A stretch of 45,298 bases of DNA from JAWXBR01 sp034440235 (GTDB taxonomy: Bacteria > Bacteroidota > Ignavibacteria > Kapaibacteriales > Kapaibacteriaceae): contig JAWXBR010000063.1 of the NCBI GenBank assembly GCA_034440235.1, positions 1-45,298 of the forward strand, given 5' to 3'. The notes beneath the pieces are model-generated. The model worked only from the letters and a program-made list of their open reading frames with translations, was not told the DNA's origin and made no database searches. The position numbers were made by a program, and so were the translations under genes. Of the stretch, positions 17,181 to 25,395 are shown in pieces. The stretch's first letter is position 1, and each line of letters begins with the position of its first letter.

Positions 17181-17206
17181 CGCTACGTAACAAGTGATAT
17201 TGTCGA

Positions 17207-17518
17207 CTACAATGTAAAAAGCACTTCTGATACGGTTCGTTCGGACACGATCTTTATACCGTAACGTTCTTTATGATCGGCCTGAAGTGCAGGCGCGAAT
17301 TCGTCTCTATAGTGTTCATACGACTCCATTGAGTCGCATTCATATCGTACAACGTAGATGGTATGTCCCTCCCAGACAGGGTCTACAACACGCTCTAACG
17401 TAGCGTTAATAAACAGACCTGTCTTCAACACGTCAGGGATGTGCACATCGCGCATCCACTGCGTCCAGTTGTCAAGTAGGTCAAATTGTACGGCAACGTT
17501 TACAGTGTAGATAATCAT
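17207..17518 (-). CDS. DUF4286 family protein
   Basis: 103 residues matching the DUF4286 pattern: an opening MIIYTVNVAV, then WTQWMRDVHIPDVLKTGLF and YEHYRDEFAPALQADHKERYG. The fold is probably a ferredoxin-like dimeric alpha/beta barrel, as for antibiotic-biosynthesis-monooxygenase-type small proteins. The family is common in Bacteroidota and has no settled function. It lies convergent with the ferredoxin gene with only 26 bases between stops, and no terminator hairpin is seen there. Confidence 0.85.
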   Translation of the reverse strand: MIIYTVNVAVQFDLLDNWTQWMRDVHIPDVLKTGLFINATLERVVDPVWEGHTIYVVRYECDSMESYEHYRDEFAPALQADHKERYGIKIVSERTVSEVLFTL

Positions 17519-17538
17519 GAGTGTAGTTTCTTGTCCGA

Positions 17539-18642
17539 TTACTGAGTAGGCAACGGTGATTGGAGTTTCGGTAGTCTACTTAATGCAATCGAGCCTAAAA
17601 CCGCAGCTAAGACAGAAGCCGCCAAGATGCTGATTTTTGCAAGTGCAAGATCGGACTCCACGTCGAATGCAAGATCGGCTACAAATAGAGACATCGTAAA
17701 TCCAATACCACACATAAGACCTGCTGCAATGATGTGTTTCATGGCTATGGTCTTTGGAAGCTCTGCAACACGCAGCCTGAGTGCGAGCCAGACAGCTCCG
17801 ACAATTCCAAGCGGCTTTCCAAGCAAAAGTCCTGCTACAATACCCAAGGAAAGAGGCTGATTCATCGCCCCAAGCAGAGAGGCGTCAATAGCAACGCCAG
17901 CATTAACAATAACAAACAGTGGTACGATGGCAGCGTTCACAACAGTCTGCAAGCTGTGCTCAACCTTTCGAAGCCCAGAGCTGGCAGGCAGAACAAAGGC
18001 CATCGCAACACCTGCCACCGTTGCGTGAATACCAGAATGTAAAACGCATAGCCAAAGGGCTAGGCCAGATATTACGAGCAAGACAACAGATGAGAAGGAA
18101 GAGCGGCTTATGTAATAGACGAAAACAAGAATTGCAACCGCAACAGTAACCCATACTACATCGATGGGCTTTGCATAAAAAACGGCAATGATAACAACAG
18201 AGAATAGGTCGTCTGCGATAGCTATCGCAGCAACGAGAAGTTTTAACGCAGGAGGTACACGACTACTAAAAAATGCAATAATGCCCAATGCAAAGGCTAT
18301 ATCGGTTGCAACCGGCACTGCCCACCCTCTCGCCTGTGGAGTACCTATGTTGAACACCATATAAATGAGGGCAGGTATTAACATACCGGACAGTGCTGCT
18401 ACAATAGGCAGCATCAGATGTTTGCGTCCGGCTGCCGAATCATCCATCAGCTCGCGCTTAATCTCGAGTCCAACAACAAAGAAGAACAGCACCATCAAAC
18501 CATCATTTACAATGTGATGGATGGCACCTATGGCCTCGTAAGAGGCCCTAAATGGAGAGTTTGCCCACAGTAATGCAAGCGCAGTACACGCAATGATGAC
18601 TGTGCCAACCGTTTGCTCTTTCACGTACGGATCCTCGTGCAA
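17539..18642 (-). CDS. nhaA: Na+/H+ antiporter NhaA
   Basis: A 367-residue inner-membrane antiporter exchanging sodium for protons. Seen are ALLWANSP in the first helix, HHIVNDGLMVLFFFVVGLEIKRE, VPVATDIAFALGIIAFF and the ion-binding aspartate pair in AIADDLFSVVIIAVFY, plus PLFVIVNAGV and MCGIGFTMSLFVADLAF. Eleven to twelve helices are visible. The start is a TTG at 18642, since the only in-frame sequence before it runs back to the stop of rfbA 21 bases upstream; there is no ATG or GTG in that space. The N-terminus is slightly short for the family but the first helix is whole. Confidence 0.93.
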   Translation of the reverse strand: MHEDPYVKEQTVGTVIIACTALALLWANSPFRASYEAIGAIHHIVNDGLMVLFFFVVGLEIKRELMDDSAAGRKHLMLPIVAALSGMLIPALIYMVFNIGTPQARGWAVPVATDIAFALGIIAFFSSRVPPALKLLVAAIAIADDLFSVVIIAVFYAKPIDVVWVTVAVAILVFVYYISRSSFSSVVLLVISGLALWLCVLHSGIHATVAGVAMAFVLPASSGLRKVEHSLQTVVNAAIVPLFVIVNAGVAIDASLLGAMNQPLSLGIVAGLLLGKPLGIVGAVWLALRLRVAELPKTIAMKHIIAAGLMCGIGFTMSLFVADLAFDVESDLALAKISILAASVLAAVLGSIALSRLPKLQSPLPTQ

Positions 18643-18663
18643 CCCTTTAAGTAGTGCATCTCG

Positions 18664-19530
18664 TTACCGTAAAAGTTGTTCGCAGTAGGTGCGATAAGAG
18701 CTCTGTGGCAACGACTCTACGACGCGACGGTAGCCGTCGTCGTCTATGAAGCCCTGACGCCACGCTACTTCTTCGATGCAGCCGATCTTCATGCCTTGAC
18801 GTTTTTCGATTGCATGAATGAACGTACTCGCCTCGAGCATGCTCTCGGGCGTGCCGGTATCGAGCCACGCAATGCCACGCCCCAATTGCGTTACGCGCAG
18901 GCGATTGCTCTTGAGATATGCGTGATGGACATCTGTTATTTCAAACTCGCCGCGTGCACTGGGTGAAAGCGCCGATGCAATGTCGCACACATCTTGGGTA
19001 TAGACGTAGAGTCCGGGTACGGCAAGGTGGGAACGAGGGGTAAGGGGCTTCTCTTCGAGAGAAACAACGTCGCCTTTGTCGTTCAACTCTACTACGCCAT
19101 ACCGTTCTGGGTCCTGCACGTGATACCCGAAGATCGTAGCCCCTTCATTCGATGCTATGGCATTACGTAGGAAGTCGAGCTTGCCATAGAAGATGTTGTC
19201 GCCCAGAATTAGGCAAACCTGGTTGTCTGCTATGAAGGAGCGTCCCACTCTGAAGGCATCGGCAATACCACGTGGCTCATCCTGCACTGCATACTGCAAC
19301 TCAACGCCCCAGTTTTTTCCGTCGCCAAGAAGGCGCTGAAAGACAGGTGTGTCTTGTGGTGTAGAGATAATCAGGATTTCGCGAATGCCAGCCATCATCA
19401 GTGTTGACAATGGGTAGGCAATCATTGGCTTGTCGTAGACAGGTTGTAGTTGCTTCGAAAAAGCAGCAGTCATTGGATACAACCTGTTGCCGCTTCCACC
19501 TGCGAGTACAATGCCTTTTGTTGACGTCAT
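18664..19530 (-). CDS. rfbA: Glucose-1-phosphate thymidylyltransferase
   Basis: A 288-residue nucleotidyltransferase making dTDP-glucose from glucose-1-phosphate and dTTP, the first step to dTDP-rhamnose and related surface sugars. The signature GIVLAGGSGNRLYPMT with SKQLQPVYDKPMIAYPLS is exact, and GLYVYTQDV, EFEITDVHHAYL and GIAWLDTGTPESMLEA follow. The ATG at 19530 (MTSTKGIVLAG) is preferred over a TTG 9 bases upstream. A TAGTTTGC stretch 5 nt before the ATG could be a promoter box. The other rhamnose genes (rfbB, C, D) are not next to it. Confidence 0.95.
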   Translation of the reverse strand: MTSTKGIVLAGGSGNRLYPMTAAFSKQLQPVYDKPMIAYPLSTLMMAGIREILIISTPQDTPVFQRLLGDGKNWGVELQYAVQDEPRGIADAFRVGRSFIADNQVCLILGDNIFYGKLDFLRNAIASNEGATIFGYHVQDPERYGVVELNDKGDVVSLEEKPLTPRSHLAVPGLYVYTQDVCDIASALSPSARGEFEITDVHHAYLKSNRLRVTQLGRGIAWLDTGTPESMLEASTFIHAIEKRQGMKIGCIEEVAWRQGFIDDDGYRRVVESLPQSSYRTYCEQLLR

Positions 19531-19571
19531 AGGCTGCAAACTACGAACGGTACACCAGTCTCACCGAGGGC

Positions 19572-20291
19572 TTAATCTGGGTCGTTGTCGAGAATGCTTG
19601 AGTTATGAATGTCCGAAAGATCGATGCCGTCTTCGTTCACAGCGCGGTGACGAACAAGTTTGGCATGGACAAGAAAGATTACGTTCTCGGCGATGTTCGT
19701 TGCATGGTCGGCCATACGCTCCATGGTATGGAGTGCGATTATAAGGCTGGCGCCATCGGTTACCGTCGAGGGTTCGGCATTCATTACAGCAACAAGTTCT
19801 GACTGAAGATGCGAGTATAGTTGGTCGACTGTTGCATCTGACGGGAGAATATGTGTTGCAAGCTCGGGGTCGTTGTTGATGAAAGCGTCGAGGCTAGACT
19901 TTACCATGCGATAGGTTGCCGAAGAGAGGCGGGCTACGTCGATGCGTGTGGCAAGCTCGACAGCGCCTGGTGCACGCATAACCAGAGTTGCAATGTCGTG
20001 TGCCATGTCGCCGATGCGTTCGAGTTCGTTATTAATCTTGACAGCAGCAAGAAGCAGACGCAGATCACTTGCAACAGGCTGATTTAATGCAAAGATGCGC
20101 TGGCATTGCTTGTCGATTTTAAGATCGAGCTTGTCGATTTTATCGTCGCGTTCTGTAACGATACGAGCAAGTTCGAGATTGCCTTCGCGTAGAGCACGTA
20201 GCGCAAACTCAACCTGTTCTTCGACGAGCGAACCCATGCGTATAAGTCTGGTGCGCAATTTGTCTAGATCTTCTTCGAACGTTCTATTCAT
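19572..20291 (-). CDS. phoU: Phosphate-specific transport regulator PhoU
   Basis: A 240-residue helical protein with two PhoU repeats. It moderates the PstSCAB transporter and signalling through the phosphate sensor kinase. Seen are FEEDLDKLRTRLIRMGSLVEEQV and DKLDLKIDKQCQRIFALNQPVASDLRLLLAAVKINNELERIGD in the first repeat and ELVAVMN with LIIALHTMERMADHATNIAENVIF in the second; the metal-binding E/D-rich patches are kept. I chose ATG 20291 (MNRTFEEDL), which starts 22 bases after the pstB stop; a TTG at 20321 would overlap pstB. It ends the phosphate operon; rfbA follows after 41 bases. Confidence 0.95.
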   Translation of the reverse strand: MNRTFEEDLDKLRTRLIRMGSLVEEQVEFALRALREGNLELARIVTERDDKIDKLDLKIDKQCQRIFALNQPVASDLRLLLAAVKINNELERIGDMAHDIATLVMRAPGAVELATRIDVARLSSATYRMVKSSLDAFINNDPELATHILPSDATVDQLYSHLQSELVAVMNAEPSTVTDGASLIIALHTMERMADHATNIAENVIFLVHAKLVRHRAVNEDGIDLSDIHNSSILDNDPD

Positions 20292-20313
20292 TAGCTGTTT
20301 GCCTGTTCTAGTA

Positions 20314-21081
20314 TCAACCAAATCGTCCGGTAATATAATCCTCAGTTTCCTTCTTGGTTGGACTTGTAAATATTGTCCTAGTGCGGTCGAACTCGATTAG
20401 GTTGCCCATAAGGAAGAATCCGGTGAGGTCGCTAACGCGTGCAGCCTGCTGCATATTGTGCGTTACCAGCACGATCGTGTACTGCGATTTAAGTTCACCA
20501 ATTAATTCTTCAATCTTGCCAGTCGATATAGGGTCAAGCGCTGAGCACGGTTCGTCCATTAACAGAATTTCGGGGTTGACGGCAATGGCTCGAGCAATAC
20601 ACAGCCGTTGTTGTTGTCCACCCGATAGGCTGAGGGCAGAATGATGCAGCCTGTCTTTCACTTCATTCCACAATGCAGCACGTTTTAGACTTTCTTCGAC
20701 AATAGAATCGAGTTCTGACTTTGAACGACGTTCAGTAAGCGTAAGTCCGTAGGTGATGTTTTCGTAGATACTCTTTGGGAACGGAATGGATTTCTGGAAC
20801 ACCATCCCAATGCGTCGCCGAAGTGTTACCACATCAACCTCACGACTGTAGACGTCGATGCCGTCTACCACCATGCTGCCCGTCACGCTTGTGCCGTCGA
20901 TGAGATCGTTCATGCGATTAATTGCACGAAGGAAGGTCGATTTGCCGCAACCCGACGGACCAATGAAGGCCGTGACTCGCTGCTCTGGCAGATCTAAGTT
21001 GATGTCATACAATGCCTGTTTCTGTCCATAAAAGACCGAAAAGGCTTTCGCACGAATCTTTGTGGTGTTATCCTTAGACAT
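20314..21081 (-). CDS. pstB: Phosphate ABC transporter ATP-binding protein
   Basis: A 255-residue ABC ATPase that powers the high-affinity phosphate importer. Walker A is GPSGCGKST followed by the PstB-typical FLRAINRMNDLI; the signature is LSGGQQQRL; Walker B is ILLMDEPCSALDPIST; the Q-loop is MVFQKSIPFPKSIYENITYGL; and the switch histidine is in VTHNMQQAARVSD. Length is standard. The ATG shares one base with the pstA stop (TAATG), so the two are coupled. Confidence 0.97.
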   Translation of the reverse strand: MSKDNTTKIRAKAFSVFYGQKQALYDINLDLPEQRVTAFIGPSGCGKSTFLRAINRMNDLIDGTSVTGSMVVDGIDVYSREVDVVTLRRRIGMVFQKSIPFPKSIYENITYGLTLTERRSKSELDSIVEESLKRAALWNEVKDRLHHSALSLSGGQQQRLCIARAIAVNPEILLMDEPCSALDPISTGKIEELIGELKSQYTIVLVTHNMQQAARVSDLTGFFLMGNLIEFDRTRTIFTSPTKKETEDYITGRFG

Positions 21082-21989
21082 TAAGACTTACGCAACCGTG
21101 AACGAATGTAGATGGCAGTAAAATTCAACAAAAACGTCAGGCCGAGCAGAACGAGTGTCGTCGCATACTGTAGTGGCAGCGCTTTCTCGACATCAGGAGA
21201 CTGTGTCGCTAACACATACAAGTGATAGCCCAGGTGCATGAATTTTTCTGTAACGCTGCCTGGTAACGACTCAGTAGAATAGACAACTCCCACAAAAAGA
21301 ATCGCTGCTACTTCTCCTGCTCCTCGGCCTACAGCAAGAATCGATCCAGTGAGAATGCCCGTAACAGAATTGGGCAACACGATTTTCCAGATCGTCTGCC
21401 AACGTGTAGCCCCCAGCGCAAGCGACCCTTCGCGAAGATCGCGTGGTACAGCCTTAAGCGCTTCTTCGACAGAGACGATAACAACAGGCAGTGTAAGTAC
21501 CGCGAGTGTAGCAGAGGCCCACAGCAACGATCCGTCGCCAAACATAGACGACCCGGTTGCCGTGTCGATGCCCTTGCCCAGAAACTGCACAAAGAATCCA
21601 ACACCAAATAGACCGAACACAATCGAAGGCACACCAGCCAACGTGTTTACCGCAAAACGAACTGAGCGTGCGAAAACGGAGGTCTGACGAGCGTATTCGG
21701 TGAGGTAAATCGCTGTGGCGGTTCCAATTGGAACACCTAGAATGCTCATCAGCAACACAAGGAGCGTCGTACCGGCGAGCGCTGGCCAGATGCCTCCCTC
21801 GGTGTTGTTATTCTGTGGGAACTGCGACAGAAACTCCCACGAAATATGCGGCGCACCTTTGTAAATGAACGTACCGAACAGACTAAGCAACAACAACACA
21901 ATTGCGGTGGCTGCAGTTGCTGCCACAAGCACAGCAAAGAACCCTAGCAGGCGTTTCGGATACGATTGATGTCCGGTGAATGTACTCAT
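21081..21989 (-). CDS. pstA: Phosphate ABC transporter permease PstA
   Basis: A 302-residue inner-membrane permease with six helices. The EAA loop that contacts PstB is VEEALKAVPRDLREGSLALGATRWQTIWKIVLP, and the family markers GTFIYKGAPHISWEFLSQFP and NTLAGVPSIVFGLFG are clear. It forms the channel with PstC. It starts 1 base after the pstC stop and runs into pstB, so this is a tight operon. Nothing odd is seen. Confidence 0.96.
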   Translation of the reverse strand: MSTFTGHQSYPKRLLGFFAVLVAATAATAIVLLLLSLFGTFIYKGAPHISWEFLSQFPQNNNTEGGIWPALAGTTLLVLLMSILGVPIGTATAIYLTEYARQTSVFARSVRFAVNTLAGVPSIVFGLFGVGFFVQFLGKGIDTATGSSMFGDGSLLWASATLAVLTLPVVIVSVEEALKAVPRDLREGSLALGATRWQTIWKIVLPNSVTGILTGSILAVGRGAGEVAAILFVGVVYSTESLPGSVTEKFMHLGYHLYVLATQSPDVEKALPLQYATTLVLLGLTFLLNFTAIYIRSRLRKS

Positions 21990-21990
21990 A

Positions 21991-23148
21991 TCATGCGCCC
22001 TGGAATTTCTTCATCAGGCGCTTTTTAACATAGAGTTCGGTGACTGCATTTAACCCGAAGCTCACCACAAACAACGAAGCACCTAGTAGAAACAATACAC
22101 CGTAATGTTCAGAGCCCCAAACAACTTCACCCATTTCAGAGCCAATGGTTGCTGCAACCGTTCGTGCGGGAGCGAAGATCGACCACGAACCAAACGGTGC
22201 GTTGCCTGTTGCCATGATGGCAATCATGGTTTCGCCGAATGCTCTTCCTACACCGAGTAACACGGCAGCGAAAACACCCGGAGCAGCAGCAGGTAGCATT
22301 ACACGGTAGGCTGTTTGCCACTCGGTAGAGCCAAGGGCAAGCGATGCTTCTCGCAACGTCCTCGGTACAGCCGATAACGCATCTTCTGCAATAGTAAAGA
22401 TGATCGGAATCACGGCAAGCGAAAGTCCAATGCCACCGACAAGAGCATTTAATCGGAACTGCGTATCAAATGTGTCCTGGATGAACGTTGCAACTGTCGC
22501 TAGACAGAAGAAGCCAATAACAACCGAAGGGAATCCGGCAAGAAGTTCGATGGCAGGCTTAACAATTTCACGCAACCAACGTGGAGCAAAGAACGCAGAA
22601 AACATTGCTGCAAGAATGCCGAGCGGCGCGCCGATGAGGATTGCGATAAACGTAGTCTTGAAGGTGCCAATCAGAAGTGGTCCCACACCGAATTTTGGAG
22701 ACTCGCCCACTGGCTGCCAAACACCAGCGAATATGTTTTCGGACAGTGGTGTCGGTGCTACAGCCTCATCCACGCGTGCAACAACTACGCTGCCAGGATC
22801 TGGGCCAGAGTCGGGATTGTAAATTTCTGGACGATCTGGATCGGTCTGCACCGGTGTAGAGCTTGCGGCGTCGATACTGACAGCTGTCAGTTCAGTGTCT
22901 TGGCCGTAGGTTTCTGGCCCGTCGCTGCTCGGGTTGTAGCCTTCGGGCTCGTCGGTGGCAGTTGCATCAACGTCGGACGTTTGCGTTGTCGGCGTAGCTG
23001 GTTTTCCGTAGAAGAGGCTCGCAGCTTCCTTAAAAACAAAAATGAAAATGAGGAAGATGACAACAATCGAAAACGATGCCACAATGCGTATGGTCCATTC
23101 GATCATACGCTCGCCGATGTGCCGGTTCTTCGTTGTGAATGGATGCAC
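21991..23148 (-). CDS. pstC: Phosphate ABC transporter permease PstC with an acidic Pro/Asp-rich insert
   Basis: A 385-residue permease, longer than the usual 290-330. The first helix (about 17-46) is followed by a low-complexity stretch (48-135) rich in Asp, Pro, Thr and Ser with two related pieces, EPEGYNPSSDGPETYG and PDRPEIYNPDSGPDPG. After it comes the normal permease core: FKTTFIAILIGAPLGILAA, LAGFPSVVIGFFCLATVATF and the EAA loop EDALSAVPRTLREASLALGSTEWQ. The insert would face the periplasm between helices 1 and 2, where it could meet PstS; this is inference. It starts 5 bases downstream of the pstS stop. Confidence 0.94.
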   Translation of the reverse strand: MHPFTTKNRHIGERMIEWTIRIVASFSIVVIFLIFIFVFKEAASLFYGKPATPTTQTSDVDATATDEPEGYNPSSDGPETYGQDTELTAVSIDAASSTPVQTDPDRPEIYNPDSGPDPGSVVVARVDEAVAPTPLSENIFAGVWQPVGESPKFGVGPLLIGTFKTTFIAILIGAPLGILAAMFSAFFAPRWLREIVKPAIELLAGFPSVVIGFFCLATVATFIQDTFDTQFRLNALVGGIGLSLAVIPIIFTIAEDALSAVPRTLREASLALGSTEWQTAYRVMLPAAAPGVFAAVLLGVGRAFGETMIAIMATGNAPFGSWSIFAPARTVAATIGSEMGEVVWGSEHYGVLFLLGASLFVVSFGLNAVTELYVKKRLMKKFQGA

Positions 23149-23153
23149 CGGGA

Positions 23154-23996
23154 TTACAGAGCTTTGATTGGGTAATAACCGACGTTTTTAACGACTTTTT
23201 GCCCAGCAGGACTAATCACCCAATCGATAAACTTTTTGACTGTGCCCTTCGGACGCTGATTCGTATAGAAGTATAAAAATCGCGAAACGGGATACTGACC
23301 ATTCAGAACTGTATTCTCGGACGGTGTGATGTAAGCCGATTTAGCGTCAGCAGCGACGGAAAGTGCAGCGACGTTTGATGCGTATGCGGCGCCACCAAAA
23401 CCGATGCCAGCAGGGTCTTTAGAAACGGCATTGATTAGCGCAGCCGTGCCAGCCATGTGCTGTGCTTCAGCAGTAAAGTCTTGTTTCAATAACACATGCT
23501 CCTTGAAAAATTCATACGTGCCAGAATTGTTTTCACGGCTGTACAGTATGATTTTCTTATCAGCACCACCTACGTCTTTCCAATTCTGGACCTTACCTGT
23601 GAAGATCAACCGTATCTGTTCTACGGTGAGCTTACGAACGCGATTAGATTTGTGTACATAGAGGTTGATGCCATCGCGAGCTACGCGGATTTCCATTCCC
23701 TTGTAGCCGAACTTGGCTTTCAGCTGCTGTACTTCGGATGACTTAATTGGACGCGATGACGCACAGATATCAGTCGTGCCATTTATTAGCGCCGCAATAC
23801 CAGTTCCAGAACCACCACCCGTGACTTGAAACTCAACACCGTTCTTATGAGGAAAAACCTCTGCCCACCGCTGTGTAAGAATTACCATGGTGTCTGACCC
23901 CTTGATCGTTACTCGTTTCTGATGTACGAATCCGACAACAAGGGGAAGGCAGACAAAAATCGCCACGACACTAACGTATTTGCGAATTGATTTCAT
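23154..23996 (-). CDS. pstS: Phosphate-binding protein PstS
   Basis: A 280-residue periplasmic phosphate-binding protein. After a signal sequence or membrane anchor (YVSVVAIFVCLPLVVGF), the binding loops are VTIKGSDTMVILTQRWAE, TGGGSGTGIAALINGTTDIC and SRENNSGTYEFFKEHV; these are the T-S-D and S-G-T contacts of the family. Also seen is VSKDPAGIGFGGAAY. The cysteine in the signal region is not in a lipobox, so it is probably soluble or anchored by the uncleaved helix. I chose ATG 23996; an upstream start at 24032 adds residues without a signal. No Pho box could be recognised in the 97-base gap upstream. Confidence 0.94.
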   Translation of the reverse strand: MKSIRKYVSVVAIFVCLPLVVGFVHQKRVTIKGSDTMVILTQRWAEVFPHKNGVEFQVTGGGSGTGIAALINGTTDICASSRPIKSSEVQQLKAKFGYKGMEIRVARDGINLYVHKSNRVRKLTVEQIRLIFTGKVQNWKDVGGADKKIILYSRENNSGTYEFFKEHVLLKQDFTAEAQHMAGTAALINAVSKDPAGIGFGGAAYASNVAALSVAADAKSAYITPSENTVLNGQYPVSRFLYFYTNQRPKGTVKKFIDWVISPAGQKVVKNVGYYPIKAL

Positions 23997-24065
23997 ACTG
24001 GTATTCCGGGGTTTCACGTTACAGACATGCAAATTACCATGCTTCAGGGGGCTAGGTAAGGGGCG

Positions 24066-24089
24066 TCGTGTTACGGTTTCGTAACACGA
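24066..24089 (-). terminator. 10-bp hairpin between porin and pstS
   Basis: A perfect inverted repeat TCGTGTTACG-GTTT-CGTAACACGA begins 4 bases after the porin stop. No U-tract follows on the minus strand, so rather than a full rho-independent terminator it may be a partial terminator or an mRNA stabiliser allowing different levels of porin and PstS. Confidence 0.5.
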
Positions 24090-24093
24090 GGTA

Positions 24094-25308
24094 CTAGATG
24101 CCGAATTCTAGGTTCAGCCTGGCGTAGAATGTCTTTTCTTCTTTGTTGGCGAGGTTGTAAAGCGTGGCTCTATTCAGTCCAGACTCAAGCTGGGACTTGA
24201 TTCGATGCTTATTGATGAAGTAAGCCAAACAGACAGCCATGTTCTCGTCCTTTTTGAATTCCGATCTGCCAATGAGGTCTTCATGCGCGTCAGTTGTTGC
24301 GTAACGGAGTCCGAAACCCCAATTCGAAGGAAGAACATACATCGCTTGAGCAAGAAAACCACTCCCCACAAATACAGCCGAGGTCTTTGTTGTGTCCTTT
24401 GTGTCACGTGTAATCGGATCTTCGGCACTACGCTGTGCCCACTCGCCATAGAAAGAGAACCCCGACCATTTCAACAAAGCATCCGTGTAGATGATCTGTG
24501 TTGTGCGCTGCTGGAACAGGACGGGTCCAAGTTCACCACGTGTACGCGTTGTTTTATCATTGTATTGGAACGATCCACCGATGCTGACCTTTGGTGACGA
24601 CTCTCGCGCAAGATCGCCTTCTGTGTAGTCTCCGCCATCCTTGAATGCACCAAAAGGCAAGACCTCGAGACGCCCTGTATAGGCAAAACCATCACCGACG
24701 ATGGTGCCCTGGTTGCGACCATCACCACTCGATACTGAGGCGCGTAGATTTACAATTACATCGGATGCAATCGGACGCCAGAAACCCTGTAGACCAAAAT
24801 CTCGATCAAGATTATACGCCCCGTTAAGAATACTTCTGTCGGGGAAAAACTGATCGCCCGATGATATCACGCGCTGTCTGTTGCCTGGCAGCTTGGTTTG
24901 TCCGAACCCCACTTGTAGCGTTTGGCTGAAATTCCAATACACCATTGCATCACGAATGAGGTTTGGAACGGGCTGGTCTGTAGCGTCGAGATCTGCGCGC
25001 CCAAAGTTTAGCTGTAGATTGAACGTCAGACGCGGGTCGAACACATGGCCACCGAGACGAAGCCTTAGGCGACGCACTACCAGGTCTGAGCTGATAATTT
25101 TAAAAGACTCATTCATGTTCACAGTCGCCCAGTTCTGCATTCGAAAGCGCATAATAATTCGCGACGTCGTATCCGCAGTTGCGAATACAATTCCTTCTGT
25201 ATTAAAGTCAAAGCTTCCGCTCGACTGAGTTGTGGCCTGAGCGAACATGGGGCAGTGCACTAGAAAAGACAGTGCTGCGCAAGAGACCAGAATCGCGATT
25301 TTGGGCAT
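24094..25308 (-). CDS. Phosphate-selective porin, OprP/OprO family
   Basis: 404 residues with a signal peptide (MPKIAILVSCAALSFLVHC, cleavage near FAQA), then an outer-membrane beta-barrel of the Porin_O_P family. Seen are alternating hydrophobic/aromatic strands, RFRMQNWATVN, RRLRLRLGGHVFDPRLTFN, DAMVYWNFSQTLQVGFGQTK and DRSILNGAYNLDRDFGLQG, and a closing aromatic strand (FYARLNLEFGI). It sits directly upstream of pstSCAB-phoU, so an outer-membrane phosphate pore for the same uptake path is very likely. I chose ATG 25308; the AAGGGG of an AAGGGGCT octamer lies 6 nt before it and may act as ribosome binding site. A codon upstream in frame (25332) is unlikely. Confidence 0.9.
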   Translation of the reverse strand: MPKIAILVSCAALSFLVHCPMFAQATTQSSGSFDFNTEGIVFATADTTSRIIMRFRMQNWATVNMNESFKIISSDLVVRRLRLRLGGHVFDPRLTFNLQLNFGRADLDATDQPVPNLIRDAMVYWNFSQTLQVGFGQTKLPGNRQRVISSGDQFFPDRSILNGAYNLDRDFGLQGFWRPIASDVIVNLRASVSSGDGRNQGTIVGDGFAYTGRLEVLPFGAFKDGGDYTEGDLARESSPKVSIGGSFQYNDKTTRTRGELGPVLFQQRTTQIIYTDALLKWSGFSFYGEWAQRSAEDPITRDTKDTTKTSAVFVGSGFLAQAMYVLPSNWGFGLRYATTDAHEDLIGRSEFKKDENMAVCLAYFINKHRIKSQLESGLNRATLYNLANKEEKTFYARLNLEFGI

Positions 25309-25381
25309 AAGAAGCCCCTTGCAACGTGGCATTTAGAAACCAGATCGTGAACAGAACGGCCTAAAGATAGCCGACAAGAGG

Positions 25382-25389
25382 TATTTTCG
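25382..25389 (+). promoter_or_regulatory. Putative -7 box TATTTTCG before pfkA
   Basis: TATTTTCG ends 6 nt before the pfkA ATG at 25396, with no Shine-Dalgarno between. The same octamer precedes the DUF3109 gene at nearly the same distance. On the other strand TATCTTTA at 25363-25370 could serve the porin-pst operon; it is about 55 nt before its ATG. Confidence 0.35.
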
Positions 25390-25395
25390 CGCCCG

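Noticed and set aside
17181..17206. A bidirectional terminator between the ferredoxin and DUF4286 genes
   Set aside because: Only the short palindrome TAGCGCTA is present; no long stem or U-tract.
23997..24093. A Pho box before pstS
   Set aside because: CTGTAAC-like bases occur once, but no direct repeat at 11-bp spacing matches a Pho box.
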